A stretch of DNA of 64,000 bases, from assembly GCA_000972765.1 (NCBI GenBank), contig CP011265.1, positions 2,849,001-2,913,000 of the forward strand, in the 5' to 3' direction. The stretch comes from Verrucomicrobia bacterium IMCC26134 (GTDB lineage Bacteria; Verrucomicrobiota; Verrucomicrobiia; Opitutales; Opitutaceae). Positions 48,091-56,930 of the stretch are shown here, piece by piece (position 1 is the first letter of the stretch; each line of letters begins with the position of its first letter). The position numbers and the translations under genes were made by a program. The notes below the pieces were generated by a model. It made no database searches. It was not told the origin of the DNA and saw nothing but the letters and a program-made list of their open reading frames with translations.

Positions 48091-48121
48091 AAAAAGCCCG
48101 CCCCTTTGGAGGGGGCGGGCT
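48091..48121 (-). terminator. Rho-independent terminator of the RCC1-repeat gene
   Basis: 9-bp stem GCCCGCCCC (48096-48104) with GGGGCGGGC (48112-48120) and a 7-nt loop; on the minus strand it ends in five Ts (48095-48091). It lies about 48 bp after the gene's stop codon. Confidence 0.9.
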
Positions 48122-48168
48122 GGGAACTCGCGCAGGGGCGCTGGAGGGGCGCTCCGCCTTGGTGGGGT

Positions 48169-51100
48169 TTACTGCGTGGTGACGCGCAGGCGCAGGAACT
48201 TCTTGGGTCCGTCCAGGGGCACGCGGAAGCTGTGCACGGGAGCGATGCCGGTGTCGGTCACGGGCTGCCAGTCGTTGCCGAGCGTCGCGCTCCACTCGGC
48301 GCCGTAGGTGAGGCCGCTGACTCCGCTTGGCTCGGTGAACTCGTAGCTCAGTGAGCCCCCGCTGGCGGTGGCCTGCGGGAGCTGGCTGCTCCGCACCGTG
48401 GCGGGATCCTGGGCCGGGCCGAAGAAGGCATAGACCAGCAGGTTCGGGACGCCGGTGTGGTAGGGGTCAGCCGCGTCGGCGGCGGTGCCGGTGTTGGTGG
48501 CGGTGGGGCCGAAGTAGGTCTCGCGCCAGGTGTTGACGGTGTTGATCTCGAAGTTCGCGGTGACGATGCGACTCGCCATCACGTTGGTATCGGTGCGCGG
48601 GTTGGCGGTGGAGCCGTCGCTCCAGCTCACGAAGCGGTAGCCGGTGGCCGGCACGGCGGTGACGGCGGTGCCGCTGGCGCCGTAGTTGATCGTTTGCGGC
48701 GTAGTGCCGGTGAGGGTGCCGTGAAGGCCTGCCGTGTAGGTCAGGGTGCTCGTGGGTTCCGGTGGCACCACCACCATGCGGGTGGTGCTGCCGGTGATGC
48801 CGAGGAAATTGGCAGCCGTGTAGGTCAGCACGTAGCTGCCGAGCGTGTGGGAATCCACGCTGCCGCTGACCGTGGCTGGCAGATAGACGCTCGCGGGGAT
48901 GGTGCTCTCGCCATAGCTGTTACTTCCCCACGCGACGACCGTCCCGTCACGGCACAGCGCCAGATTTTGATTCCCGCCCACGGCAATGGCCACCACGTTG
49001 CTCAAGTCGGCGGGAACATTCATGGCTACATACTGTGAACCGTTGTAGTATTGTCCCCACGCGGCGACCGTCCCGTCGCTCCGCAGCGCCAGACTGTGGG
49101 ACCCGCCCGCGGCAATGGCCACCACGTTGCTCAAGTCGGCGGGGATGGTCGTCTGGCCGTAGGTATTGTCTCCCCACGCGGCGACCGTCCCGTCGCTCCG
49201 CAGCGCCAGACTGTGAGACCCACCGCCGGCAACGGCCACCACGTTGCTCAATCCAGGGGGAATGGTCGTCTGTTGAAGAAAATTATCTCCCCACGCGGCG
49301 ACCGTCCCGTCGCTCCGCAGCGCCAGACTGTGCGAGTAGCCCGCAGCAATGGCCACCACGTTGCTCAATCCAGGGGGAATGGTCGTCTGTTGAAGAAAAT
49401 TATTTCCCCAAGCGGCGATCGTCCCGTCACTGCGCAAAGCCAGATTGTGAGATCCGCCTGCGGCAATGGCCACCACGTTGCTCAACCCGGCGGGGATGGT
49501 CCTCTGGCGATAGCCATTGGAGCCCCACGCAGCGACTGTCCCATTGCCGCGTAGCGCCAGACTGTGAAACTCGCCGCCGGCAACCGCCACCACGTTGCTC
49601 AAACCGGTAGGGATGGTCGTCTGGCCAGTGGTATTACGACCCCAAGCGACCACTGTCCCGTCGCTCCGCAGCGCCAAGCTGTGAGACAGGCCAGCAGCAA
49701 GGGCGCTGGGCCCGGAGAAGGCGCCCAACTCGGTATAGGTGGTGTTGAGCTTGGTGAATACCGCCTCCGAGCCGTTCAACGTGACGGTGGGCACTGGCAC
49801 CGTCGGCGCACTCAGGCCGAAGAACGCGGTCACGTTCACATTCGCCATCACGTTGGTGTCGGTGCGCGGGTTGTCGGTGGAGCCGTCGCTCCAGCTTGCG
49901 AAGTGGTAGCCTGGGGCCGGCACAGCGGTGACGGCGGTGCCTGCGGTGCCATAGTCAACGGTCTGCGGCGTGGTGCCGGTAAGGGTGCCGTGGGTGCCTG
50001 CGGTATAAGTCAGACTAAAGGTGTCGATGGCGAAGTTGGCGGTCACGCTCAGGTCGGCCGTGACGTTGGTGTCGGTGCGTGGGTTGGCAGTGGAGCCGTC
50101 GCTCCAGTTCACGAAGTGGTAGCCGGTGGCGGGCACGGCCATGATGGCGGTGCTGCTCGCGTTGTAGTTGACCGTCTGCGGCGTGGTGCCAATTAGCGAG
50201 CCGTTGGAGCCAGCGGTATAGGTAGGCGTGTAGGTGTTGATGGCGAAGCTGGCAGTGACGTTCACATTCGTCATCACGTTGGTGTCGGTGCGCGGGTTGG
50301 CGGTGGAGCCGTCGCTCCAATTCAAGAAGTGATAGCCGGTGGCAGGCACGGCCGTTACCGCCGAACCTGTCGCAGTGGAGGAAGATAAAAATTGAGGCGT
50401 GGCGCCGGAAAGGGTGCCGTTGGCGCCTGCCTTGTAGTTCAGGCGGGCTAACACCACCACAGTGCGGGTGGTGGTGCTTGTGGCGCCCAAGCAATTGGCG
50501 GCCGTATAGGACAGCAGGTAGCTGCCGGGCGTATGGGTATCCACGCTGCCGGTGATCGTGGCAGGTAGATACACACTCGCGGGGATGGTCGTCTGGCCAT
50601 AATCATTACGACCCCACGCGGCGACCGTTCCGTCGCTGCGCAGCGCCAGACTGTGACTCGTGCCCGCAACAATGGCCACCACGTTGCTCAACCCGGCGGG
50701 GATGGTCGTCTGGCCAGAGCCATTGGATCCCCACCCGACGACCGTCCCGTCGCTGCGCAGCGCCAGGCTGTGTAAGTAGCCCGCAGCAATAGCCACCACG
50801 TTGCTCAAGCCGGCGGGGAGGGTCGTCTGGCCAGTGGCATTGTATCCCCACGCGGCGACCGTCCCGTCGCTCCGCAGCGCCAGATTGTGATAATGTCCAG
50901 CTGCGATCGCCACCACGTTACTCAACCCGGCGGGGATGGTCGTCTGGCCGTCGCCATTGTCTCCCCACGCGACGACCTTGCCGTCGCTGCACAGCGCCAG
51001 ACTGTGATTACTGCCCGCGGCAATGGCCACCACGTTGCTCAACCCGGGGGGGATGGTCGTCTGGCCGTAGCTATTGTATCCCCACGCGACAACCGTCCCG

Positions 51101-53334
51101 TCGCCGCGCAGCGCCAGACTGTGATAACTGCCCGCGGCAATGGCCACCACGTTGCTCAACCCGGCGGGGATGGTCGTCTGGCCGTAGTAATTATATCCCC
51201 AAGCGACGACCGTCCCGTCGCTCCGCAGCGCCAGACTGTGAGACTCACCGCCGGCAACGGCCACCACGTTGCTCAAGTCGGCGGGGATGGTCGTCTGGCC
51301 GTAGGTATCTTGTCCCCACCCGACAACCGTCCCGTCGCTTCGCAGCGCCAGATTGTGATTCCCTTCCGCAACAAGGGCACTTGGCCCGGAGAACGCGCCC
51401 AACTCGCTGTAGGAGCTGTTAACTGTCATGAATATCGTCTCCGGCCCGTTCAAAGTGACGGTGGGCACTGTCGTCTCCGGCCCGTTCAACGTAACGGGGG
51501 GCACTGGCACCGCGAGCGCATTCAGGCCGAAGAACGCGGTCACGTTCACATTCGCCATCACGTTGGCGTCGGTGCGGGGGTTGGCGGTGGAGCCGTCGCT
51601 CCAGTTCTCGAAGTGGTAACCGTTAGCCGGCACGGCGCTGACGGCGGTGCCGCTGGCAGAGGATACCACCAACTGAGTGGTGTAGCCGGAAAGGGTGCCA
51701 TTGGCGCCGGCGGTGTAGGTAAGGACGTAGGGGATGACGACGGAGTTGGAGGTGCCGGTGGTGAGGCTGGTGCCGATGGCATTGCTGGCGGCGACCGTGA
51801 AGGTGTAGGCGGTGCCGTTGGTCAGTCCAGTGACGGTTATGGCGGTGGCCGCTCCGACCGAGGTGCCAGTGAGACCGCCGGGATTGGAGGTCGCGATGTA
51901 GCTGGTGATAGCAGAGCCCCCATTGCTGGACGGAGGGTTGAAGGTAAGGGAGACTTGCCTGTTTCCGGCATTGGCGACGACATTCGTGGGAGCGTTGGGC
52001 GCCGGAGCGGTATGAGTGTGCACGGGCATTTGTGCGGTGGTGAGGGTCACCGTTTCCGTGCCCCACTTTTCTCCAATCACGCAGTTGGTTAACCCAACGC
52101 CTTGGCCAGTGCTGACGGCGCTGCGGCCTTGCAGGTCGGGAAGGGCGAAATTTTGAATTCCATTGCCGCCAAAGGTGGTGCCAAGCAGGGAAAAAAGGGC
52201 CGCGTTTTGATTTATAGGCATCAATGCTCCATCGCAGTTAACATAGCCATTCGCGGTCGAAGATTGGGCAAAGAAGCGCACCTCGCCGATGGCCGGGTCA
52301 CTTTCGCTACGGCCATAAATACCTTGAGTCGCGATCATGGCTTTCAGCGCCAGGTAAGGCTGGGACTTGTTCAAGGCCGTAGCGCTGCCAGTGCTGCCTG
52401 TCGTGCCGACTGCCAGAGCATGGCTGTGCGCAGGGAGCTGGCTGGCGGTCAGGGTCAGACTGCTGGCTCCGCTTAATTCGCCGAGTTGGCGGGAGGTCAG
52501 GCCGGCGCCCGCACCGATGCCGAGGAGGGCGCGGCCACGCAAATCCGGTAGCCCCAGGGTATCGTTTCCATTCCAGCCGCCAAAGGTGGTGGCGATTTGC
52601 GCGAAGAGTGTCGGATTGGAGCTAGTCGCCACCAAGCCACCTGTGCAGGGGTAAAATCCCGTGGGGGTGAAAGTATAAGGAAAAACACGGATCCACCCGA
52701 TGGACTGGAAAACTCCGCCGCCTTGAATGCAGATGTTCAGGGCAAGGTAAGGCTGTTGATTGCTAAACGCTTGGTTGGCGCCGGTGGAGCCGGTGCTGTT
52801 GGGGGCAACCGTGATGCTATGGCTGTGACTCGGCAGTTGGGAGGAATTCAGGGACACTGCTTCTTGACCGCCGGCGGCACCCAGTTCGTATTGAGCATTT
52901 CCAGGAGATACGCCGACGGGCACCCGACCACGAAGGTCAGGGAGAGCGAAAGTAGTGCTTCCGTTGCCGCCAAAGGAGGTGCCGAGCAGGGAAAAAAGGG
53001 CGGCGTTTTGGCTGATGGGTAAAAGTCGGCCATCACAGGGCAGAAAGTCAGTAAGTGCGTCAAAAGTGACACAACGGATTTCGCCAAGGTAAGGCTCGTC
53101 CCCAGATCCCGCGTCCACCCCGCCATCTCTAGTTGGGTAAATACCCGATATGCAAATCACCCAATTGAGCGCAAGTTTTGGGTTAGTGGTGTCCACCGGG
53201 GCGGGGCTGTTGGCTCCCGCCGCCGCTGTGTAGGTCACCGGGATTTCAGCCGCTTGCGCAGACGGACTGAAGTGAGGCAAGAACCCCGCCGCCAGGATGG
53301 CGACGGAGGTGAGCAAGCGGCGGAGTGCGGTCAT
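48169..53334 (-). CDS. Giant secreted protein: three tail-collar domains, FN3, InlB-type repeats and two nested RCC1 propellers
   Basis: 1,721 residues. Signal peptide (LLTSVAILAAGFLPHFSPSA) is followed by three phage-tail-collar domains (FLPCDGRLLPISQNAALFSL; FYPCTGGLVATSSNPTLFAQ; GYVNCDGALMPINQNAALFS, each with a LPDLxGR motif and a PxHxH motif), an FN3 domain (APTNVVANAGNRQVSLTF), an InlB-type repeat (NGYHFENWSDGS), and a split Ig-like DUF5011 domain enclosing seven RCC1 blades (HSLALRSDGTVVAWG). Three more InlB-type repeats, a second split DUF5011 with seven blades, and a fifth InlB-type repeat follow, then a C-terminal domain seen in other secreted proteins here (DAADPYHTGVPNLLVYAFF). 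Probable extracellular adhesin or glycan/protein-binding scaffold; no catalytic residues. Start at the ATG at 53334. Followed by a terminator; monocistronic. Confidence 0.88.
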   Translation of the reverse strand: MTALRRLLTSVAILAAGFLPHFSPSAQAAEIPVTYTAAAGANSPAPVDTTNPKLALNWVICISGIYPTRDGGVDAGSGDEPYLGEIRCVTFDALTDFLPCDGRLLPISQNAALFSLLGTSFGGNGSTTFALPDLRGRVPVGVSPGNAQYELGAAGGQEAVSLNSSQLPSHSHSITVAPNSTGSTGANQAFSNQQPYLALNICIQGGGVFQSIGWIRVFPYTFTPTGFYPCTGGLVATSSNPTLFAQIATTFGGWNGNDTLGLPDLRGRALLGIGAGAGLTSRQLGELSGASSLTLTASQLPAHSHALAVGTTGSTGSATALNKSQPYLALKAMIATQGIYGRSESDPAIGEVRFFAQSSTANGYVNCDGALMPINQNAALFSLLGTTFGGNGIQNFALPDLQGRSAVSTGQGVGLTNCVIGEKWGTETVTLTTAQMPVHTHTAPAPNAPTNVVANAGNRQVSLTFNPPSSNGGSAITSYIATSNPGGLTGTSVGAATAITVTGLTNGTAYTFTVAASNAIGTSLTTGTSNSVVIPYVLTYTAGANGTLSGYTTQLVVSSASGTAVSAVPANGYHFENWSDGSTANPRTDANVMANVNVTAFFGLNALAVPVPPVTLNGPETTVPTVTLNGPETIFMTVNSSYSELGAFSGPSALVAEGNHNLALRSDGTVVGWGQDTYGQTTIPADLSNVVAVAGGESHSLALRSDGTVVAWGYNYYGQTTIPAGLSNVVAIAAGSYHSLALRGDGTVVAWGYNSYGQTTIPPGLSNVVAIAAGSNHSLALCSDGKVVAWGDNGDGQTTIPAGLSNVVAIAAGHYHNLALRSDGTVAAWGYNATGQTTLPAGLSNVVAIAAGYLHSLALRSDGTVVGWGSNGSGQTTIPAGLSNVVAIVAGTSHSLALRSDGTVAAWGRNDYGQTTIPASVYLPATITGSVDTHTPGSYLLSYTAANCLGATSTTTRTVVVLARLNYKAGANGTLSGATPQFLSSSTATGSAVTAVPATGYHFLNWSDGSTANPRTDTNVMTNVNVTASFAINTYTPTYTAGSNGSLIGTTPQTVNYNASSTAIMAVPATGYHFVNWSDGSTANPRTDTNVTADLSVTANFAIDTFSLTYTAGTHGTLTGTTPQTVDYGTAGTAVTAVPAPGYHFASWSDGSTDNPRTDTNVMANVNVTAFFGLSAPTVPVPTVTLNGSEAVFTKLNTTYTELGAFSGPSALAAGLSHSLALRSDGTVVAWGRNTTGQTTIPTGLSNVVAVAGGEFHSLALRGNGTVAAWGSNGYRQRTIPAGLSNVVAIAAGGSHNLALRSDGTIAAWGNNFLQQTTIPPGLSNVVAIAAGYSHSLALRSDGTVAAWGDNFLQQTTIPPGLSNVVAVAGGGSHSLALRSDGTVAAWGDNTYGQTTIPADLSNVVAIAAGGSHSLALRSDGTVAAWGQYYNGSQYVAMNVPADLSNVVAIAVGGNQNLALCRDGTVVAWGSNSYGESTIPASVYLPATVSGSVDSHTLGSYVLTYTAANFLGITGSTTRMVVVPPEPTSTLTYTAGLHGTLTGTTPQTINYGASGTAVTAVPATGYRFVSWSDGSTANPRTDTNVMASRIVTANFEINTVNTWRETYFGPTATNTGTAADAADPYHTGVPNLLVYAFFGPAQDPATVRSSQLPQATASGGSLSYEFTEPSGVSGLTYGAEWSATLGNDWQPVTDTGIAPVHSFRVPLDGPKKFLRLRVTTQ
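48895..49700 (-). repeat. Tandem RCC1-type repeats, second propeller
   Basis: Seven consecutive units of about 114-126 bp, each encoding SHSLALRSDGTVAAWG followed by a variable loop and TIPxxLSNVVAIAAG. Units 3 and 4 share the loop NFLQQTTIPPGLSN and are nearly identical at DNA level. Unit 6 has an altered loop (QYYNGSQYVAMNV). Confidence 0.85.
50580..51370 (-). repeat. Tandem RCC1-type repeats, first propeller
   Basis: Seven consecutive units of about 114 bp, each encoding (S/N)LALRSDGTVVAWG, a variable six-residue loop, GQTTIPAGLSNVVAIAAG. Boundaries are approximate. Confidence 0.85.
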
Positions 53335-53398
53335 TATTTTAGCGTGTTGGAAAGGGTGGCTGGAGAGGGGGGGGCGGACAGACGCCTGGTGAACCGGA

Positions 53399-53428
53399 GC
53401 CCCGAGGCGAGGTGTAGCGACTCGGGGC
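53399..53428. other. Hairpin in the divergent intergenic region 53335-53568
   Basis: Perfect 8-bp arms GCCCCGAG (53399-53406) and CTCGGGGC (53421-53428) enclose a 14-nt loop. On the minus strand it would lie in the 5' leader of the RCC1 gene. The adjacent 53466-53505 stretch is strongly AT-rich and contains ATTATC/GATAAT arms (53484-53500), likely the divergent promoter zone. Confidence 0.45.
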
Positions 53429-53568
53429 AGAAGGTGTTTTTCAAAAATAATTTACGGCTGATTACGACATGTTATTTATAGTTATTATCATCAGGATAAT
53501 TTAACGACTCGGTCGATGGGAGGATTTTGGCTTTCACGACGGCGCGAATCGTCCATGAGCAAGGAACG

Positions 53569-54474
53569 ATGTCTTTGCGTATTCTTTTCACCGGAGGTTC
53601 AGGAAAGGCCGGCCGTCATGTCCTGCCTTGGCTGGCGAGCCGCGGTTACCAACTCCTCAACTTCGATCTCAAACCATCGGAACACCCGTCCATCCCCACC
53701 TTGCTGGGCGACCTGACGGACCCCGGCCAGGTTTTCAATGCGATGACCACGCACTTCGGCTTCGACGGCTTTAAGCACGGACGGCCGCCGGCGCCGGTCG
53801 ATGCGGTGGTGCATTTCGCGGCCGTGCCCCGCGTGCTCTTGCAGCCCGATAACGAGACCTTCCGCGTCAACGTCATGGGCACCTACAATGTAATCGAGGC
53901 GGCGATGAAACTCGGCGTCCGCAAGGTCATCATCGCGTCCAGCGAGACGACCTACGGGGTGTGTTTCGCGGAGGGCGACAAGGACTATCAGGCATTCCCC
54001 CTCGACGAGGACTACGACGTGGACCCGATGGACAGCTATGGGCTCTCCAAGGTCACCAATGAGAAAACCGCGCGCGCCTTTGCCGAGAGGTTCAAGGCCG
54101 ACATATACGCGTTGCGCATCGGCAACGTGATCGAGCCGCAAGACTACGCCCGCTTCCCTGGTTTTGTCGCCAATCCGCTCGGGCGAAAACGCAACGCCTG
54201 GAGCTACATCGACGCCCGCGATCTCGGTCAGATCGTGCATCGCTGCCTCCAGACGGACGGCCTCGGCTACCAGGTTTTCAACGCGGTGAACGACACCCTC
54301 ACCGCCGACGGGCCGACATCGGAGTTTTTGAAGAAATGGTGCCCGGGCACGCCGCACCTCCGGACCTTGATCGGAGATGAAGCGCCGATCTCGAACCGGA
54401 AGATCCGGGAAAAACTAGGCTTTAAGGAAGAGCATCCCTGGCGCAACGAGGTGGCGCGACTGCCGGCGAAGTGA
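53569..54474 (+). CDS. NAD(P)-dependent epimerase/dehydratase (extended SDR)
   Basis: 301 residues from the ATG at 53569 (MSLRILFTGGSGKAG), preceded by AAGGAA; an upstream ATG at 53527 adds 14 residues not matching the Rossmann start. Dinucleotide-binding motif FTGGSGKAGRHV, acidic residue at the end of strand 2 (LNFDLKP), and the catalytic region IIASSETTYG with YGLSK (YxxxK, about residue 160) are intact. Acts on a nucleotide sugar or uronate in the cytoplasm; the substrate is not resolved. Its promoter region is shared with the divergent RCC1 gene. Confidence 0.9.
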   Translation: MSLRILFTGGSGKAGRHVLPWLASRGYQLLNFDLKPSEHPSIPTLLGDLTDPGQVFNAMTTHFGFDGFKHGRPPAPVDAVVHFAAVPRVLLQPDNETFRVNVMGTYNVIEAAMKLGVRKVIIASSETTYGVCFAEGDKDYQAFPLDEDYDVDPMDSYGLSKVTNEKTARAFAERFKADIYALRIGNVIEPQDYARFPGFVANPLGRKRNAWSYIDARDLGQIVHRCLQTDGLGYQVFNAVNDTLTADGPTSEFLKKWCPGTPHLRTLIGDEAPISNRKIREKLGFKEEHPWRNEVARLPAK

Positions 54475-54494
54475 GCGTCTGGCGGGGGCCCGCC

Positions 54495-54515
54495 GATCCC
54501 GCACGAAGCGGGATC
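54495..54515. terminator. Candidate hairpin between convergent genes
   Basis: Perfect 8-bp stem GATCCCGC (54495-54502) with GCGGGATC (54508-54515) and a 5-nt loop. A GGCGGG/CCCGCC hairpin (54481-54494) precedes it. No T tract follows. It overlaps the end of the TPMT-like gene. Confidence 0.4.
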
Positions 54516-55095
54516 AGCCCGCGCGCCGCAGCACCCGGACCCGCTCCCGCCCCGCGCGCTTGTCAAAAGAGACGTCCGGCACGGAGTCGTGAACAATTTC
54601 GTAGCCATCGGCAAAAAGCGCGGTGAGCCCGGACACTGGAAAAGCAAAGGGCGGCCCCTGCTCGCCCGGAGCCAGTTGAGGGTCGATAAACCAGACCCCG
54701 ATGAGCAAACCACCGGGGCGCAGGGTAAGATCGATGCCCCGGCGGTAGTCGGCGCGCAGCGTCGGATGCAGCCCGCTCAGACAGGTGTGCTCGAGCACGA
54801 TATCGAAGGCGGAGCGCAGCGCTGCCGGCGGATTGAACAAATCACCGACGACAAAGCGGGCCGCGAGCTTCGGATAGAGCGCGCGGGCTTCCGCGATGGC
54901 GGTCGGGGCGAGGTCGAGGCCGACGGCATCGAGACCGTGCTCCACCGCGAGCGCGACTTCGTGCCCATGACCGCAGCCCGGCACGAGGGCCCGTCCGCGG
55001 ACAGGATACCGTTCCAGATACTGCTGCAGCGGGGGCGAGGGCCTGCCCTTGTTCCAAAACACTTCCTTCTTCTGATAGCATTCTTCCCAGTTCAT
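54514..55095 (-). CDS. TPMT-like SAM-dependent methyltransferase
   Basis: 193 residues. The thiopurine-methyltransferase family signature is clear: MNWEECYQKKEVFWNKGRPS at the N-terminus, SAM motif ALVPGCGHGHEVALAVEHG, VGLDLAPTAIAEAR, and EHTCLSGLHPTLRADY near residue 115. Bacterial members detoxify or methylate thiols, selenium or tellurium compounds, halide or thiocyanate; the substrate here is unknown. Convergent with the SDR gene and codirectional with the beta-helix gene upstream. Confidence 0.88.
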   Translation of the reverse strand: MNWEECYQKKEVFWNKGRPSPPLQQYLERYPVRGRALVPGCGHGHEVALAVEHGLDAVGLDLAPTAIAEARALYPKLAARFVVGDLFNPPAALRSAFDIVLEHTCLSGLHPTLRADYRRGIDLTLRPGGLLIGVWFIDPQLAPGEQGPPFAFPVSGLTALFADGYEIVHDSVPDVSFDKRAGRERVRVLRRAG

Positions 55096-55123
55096 GTGGC
55101 GGTGAGTTTAAAACGGTCGCGGG

Positions 55124-56836
55124 CTACCAGGGATCCGATTCGTAGGCGCCGAGGTCGGGCGCGGCGCCCCGGTAGGCATCGCCCGTGATGGCAATGCCGC
55201 GATCCACCAGCCGGCCGGCCGGCACCGGACGCATGAAGGGAACGTCGGGCAATCCGCCATCATCCCGCCGGGCCGCGGTGAGCATGGCGGTGCCGTCGCT
55301 GTTGAGAAAATCGGCGAGGGTGGCGACCTGGGTGCCGGTGAGAAGCTGCCAGGCGTTGTTCTGGATAAGCGGTGCGGTGCCGCCGATGGAGACGGTGGCT
55401 TTGCCGGTGCCGGCGATGGCGACATTGTTGCGCACGGTGTGATTGCCGACGAGGGTGACGCCCACGTGATTGAGATTGATGGCGCCACCGGCGTTGCTCC
55501 AGCAGACGCTGTTGTCCACGGTGAGACCGGTGGGATTGTTATTCTGGTCGATGCCGTAGGATTTATTGCCCCACGAAAGACTGCGCACGAGGCGGTGGGG
55601 CGCGCCGACATTGTTGCCCCCGAGCTTAAAGCCCTGGCCGTTGCCGTTAAACGTGGCGCTGTTCCAGACGTTGATGCCGTTGCGCACCGCCCAGCAACGG
55701 TCGATGAGCACGCTGCCATCGCCCATCCAGAGATCCCAGCCGTCGTCCGAGTTTTCGATCGCGCGGCAGCCGCGAAACACATTGCCGGGACCGAGGTTCC
55801 ACTTGGCGGAAAACCCGTCGGCATTGCCCCCGACCGGCGCGTCAAAACTGCGGATGGAATCGCAGTTGAGGTAGAGATTGCGCGCGGGGTAGGTGGTGGC
55901 GGCGGTGCCTCCGGTGATGTGAAACCCGGTGTTGCGGGCGGCGCGGCTGATGCAGTTTTCGATGGTGTTGTCGTTGCCCGAGATTTTGACCGAATTATGG
56001 GCGCTGCCGACGATCTCGAGTCCGTAAAGGTGATAAAAGCTGCCGCTGATCGAGATGGCGTCCTGACTGGTGCCGGCCGTGGCGGAGACGTCGAGCACGG
56101 GGTGCTCCCCGGGATAGGCGCGGATGCGGATAGGGCTCGTGGCGGTGCCGGTCCGGGTGAGGGAAATCTTGTCCACCGAGAGATAGGTGCCGCCGCGAAT
56201 GGAGATGAGCTGCCCGGGAACGGCGAGATCGGTCGCCTTCTTAATGGTGGCGAACGGAGCGAGGAAAGTGCCGGGATCGAGATCATTTCCGGCGGTCGAG
56301 ACGTAGTAATTGGCGGTTTCCTGCGCCGTATCCAAGGCGACAACCGTGGCGCGGGTGAACCACGTGGACCGCGCCGGCAGCGTGGCCGTAAATGTCTCGC
56401 GAATGGAGCCGGCGGGATCGCCGGCCACGGAGGCGGCGAGACTGCGCTGCCACGAAGGCCGAAGCCAGGTCGTCAGGTCGGCCGAAACCTCGACGTCGAT
56501 CTGCATGCCGGGCCGGCGACCGGCACGTTCAAGGATCGCCACGGTGAACACACCTGAGCCGTTTGCCGCCAGCGACGAGATGAGGGAGTTGCCGCTGCTA
56601 TCACCGGCTAGCGGATCAGAGCCAAAGGCATACTCGACGAGATTCACCAGGCCGTCGCCATCGGGATCCGCCAGAGGGGAAACATGCGCGGGAAGATCGG
56701 CCAGACGCGCCTTCGCCCAATCGACATAGATCTCGGCCGCCGCGGCTGAACCGGGCAAGAGACCGGCGCCCCAAATCAACGCCGCAGAGAGGCGGGCGCT
56801 CGAAAGACCAAATAATTGGACGGGGCTGATACTCAT
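55124..56836 (-). CDS. Secreted right-handed beta-helix protein, pectate-lyase-like (PL9 type)
   Basis: 570 residues. Signal peptide (LSAALIWGAGLLPGSAAAAE), then a short domain with DPDGDGLVNLVEYAFGSDP, a beta-sandwich-like segment, and from about residue 180 the beta-helix: NYYVSTAGNDLDPGTFLAPF (DUF1565-type start), ISIRGGTY, then regular turns (VKISGNDNTIENCISRAARN; WDLWMGDGSVLIDRCWAVRN; GFKLGGNNVG) and NWAGGAINLNHVG-like repeats. The order matches exo/endo pectate lyases of family PL9, which need Ca2+ and a Lys base. Catalytic residues cannot be confirmed by eye. Fits the arabinan- and pectin-related enzymes in the window. Confidence 0.82.
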   Translation of the reverse strand: MSISPVQLFGLSSARLSAALIWGAGLLPGSAAAAEIYVDWAKARLADLPAHVSPLADPDGDGLVNLVEYAFGSDPLAGDSSGNSLISSLAANGSGVFTVAILERAGRRPGMQIDVEVSADLTTWLRPSWQRSLAASVAGDPAGSIRETFTATLPARSTWFTRATVVALDTAQETANYYVSTAGNDLDPGTFLAPFATIKKATDLAVPGQLISIRGGTYLSVDKISLTRTGTATSPIRIRAYPGEHPVLDVSATAGTSQDAISISGSFYHLYGLEIVGSAHNSVKISGNDNTIENCISRAARNTGFHITGGTAATTYPARNLYLNCDSIRSFDAPVGGNADGFSAKWNLGPGNVFRGCRAIENSDDGWDLWMGDGSVLIDRCWAVRNGINVWNSATFNGNGQGFKLGGNNVGAPHRLVRSLSWGNKSYGIDQNNNPTGLTVDNSVCWSNAGGAINLNHVGVTLVGNHTVRNNVAIAGTGKATVSIGGTAPLIQNNAWQLLTGTQVATLADFLNSDGTAMLTAARRDDGGLPDVPFMRPVPAGRLVDRGIAITGDAYRGAAPDLGAYESDPW

Positions 56837-56930
56837 GGGGTATGACGATGCTTCGCCTGACCGCAGGTTGAGGCGAGGTTAATGGGATCAGACAGTCAGG
56901 CGCCGATCATACCGAGCAAAGCGCGCTCAC

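Larger units (their letters stand above)
47847..48168. other. Gene-free spacer with interspersed repeat and terminator
   Basis: 322 bp between the glycosyltransferase start and the end of the giant RCC1 gene. It carries repeat copy 2 (47956-48053) and the terminator at 48091-48121. The AT-rich part next to the glycosyltransferase (GATTTTATTCACTCG, about 47932-47946) may hold its promoter. Confidence 0.55.

Noticed and set aside
48895-51370. CRISPR-like array suggested by regular repeats
   Set aside because: Units are about 114-126 bp, in frame and encode RCC1 blades; no short spacers.
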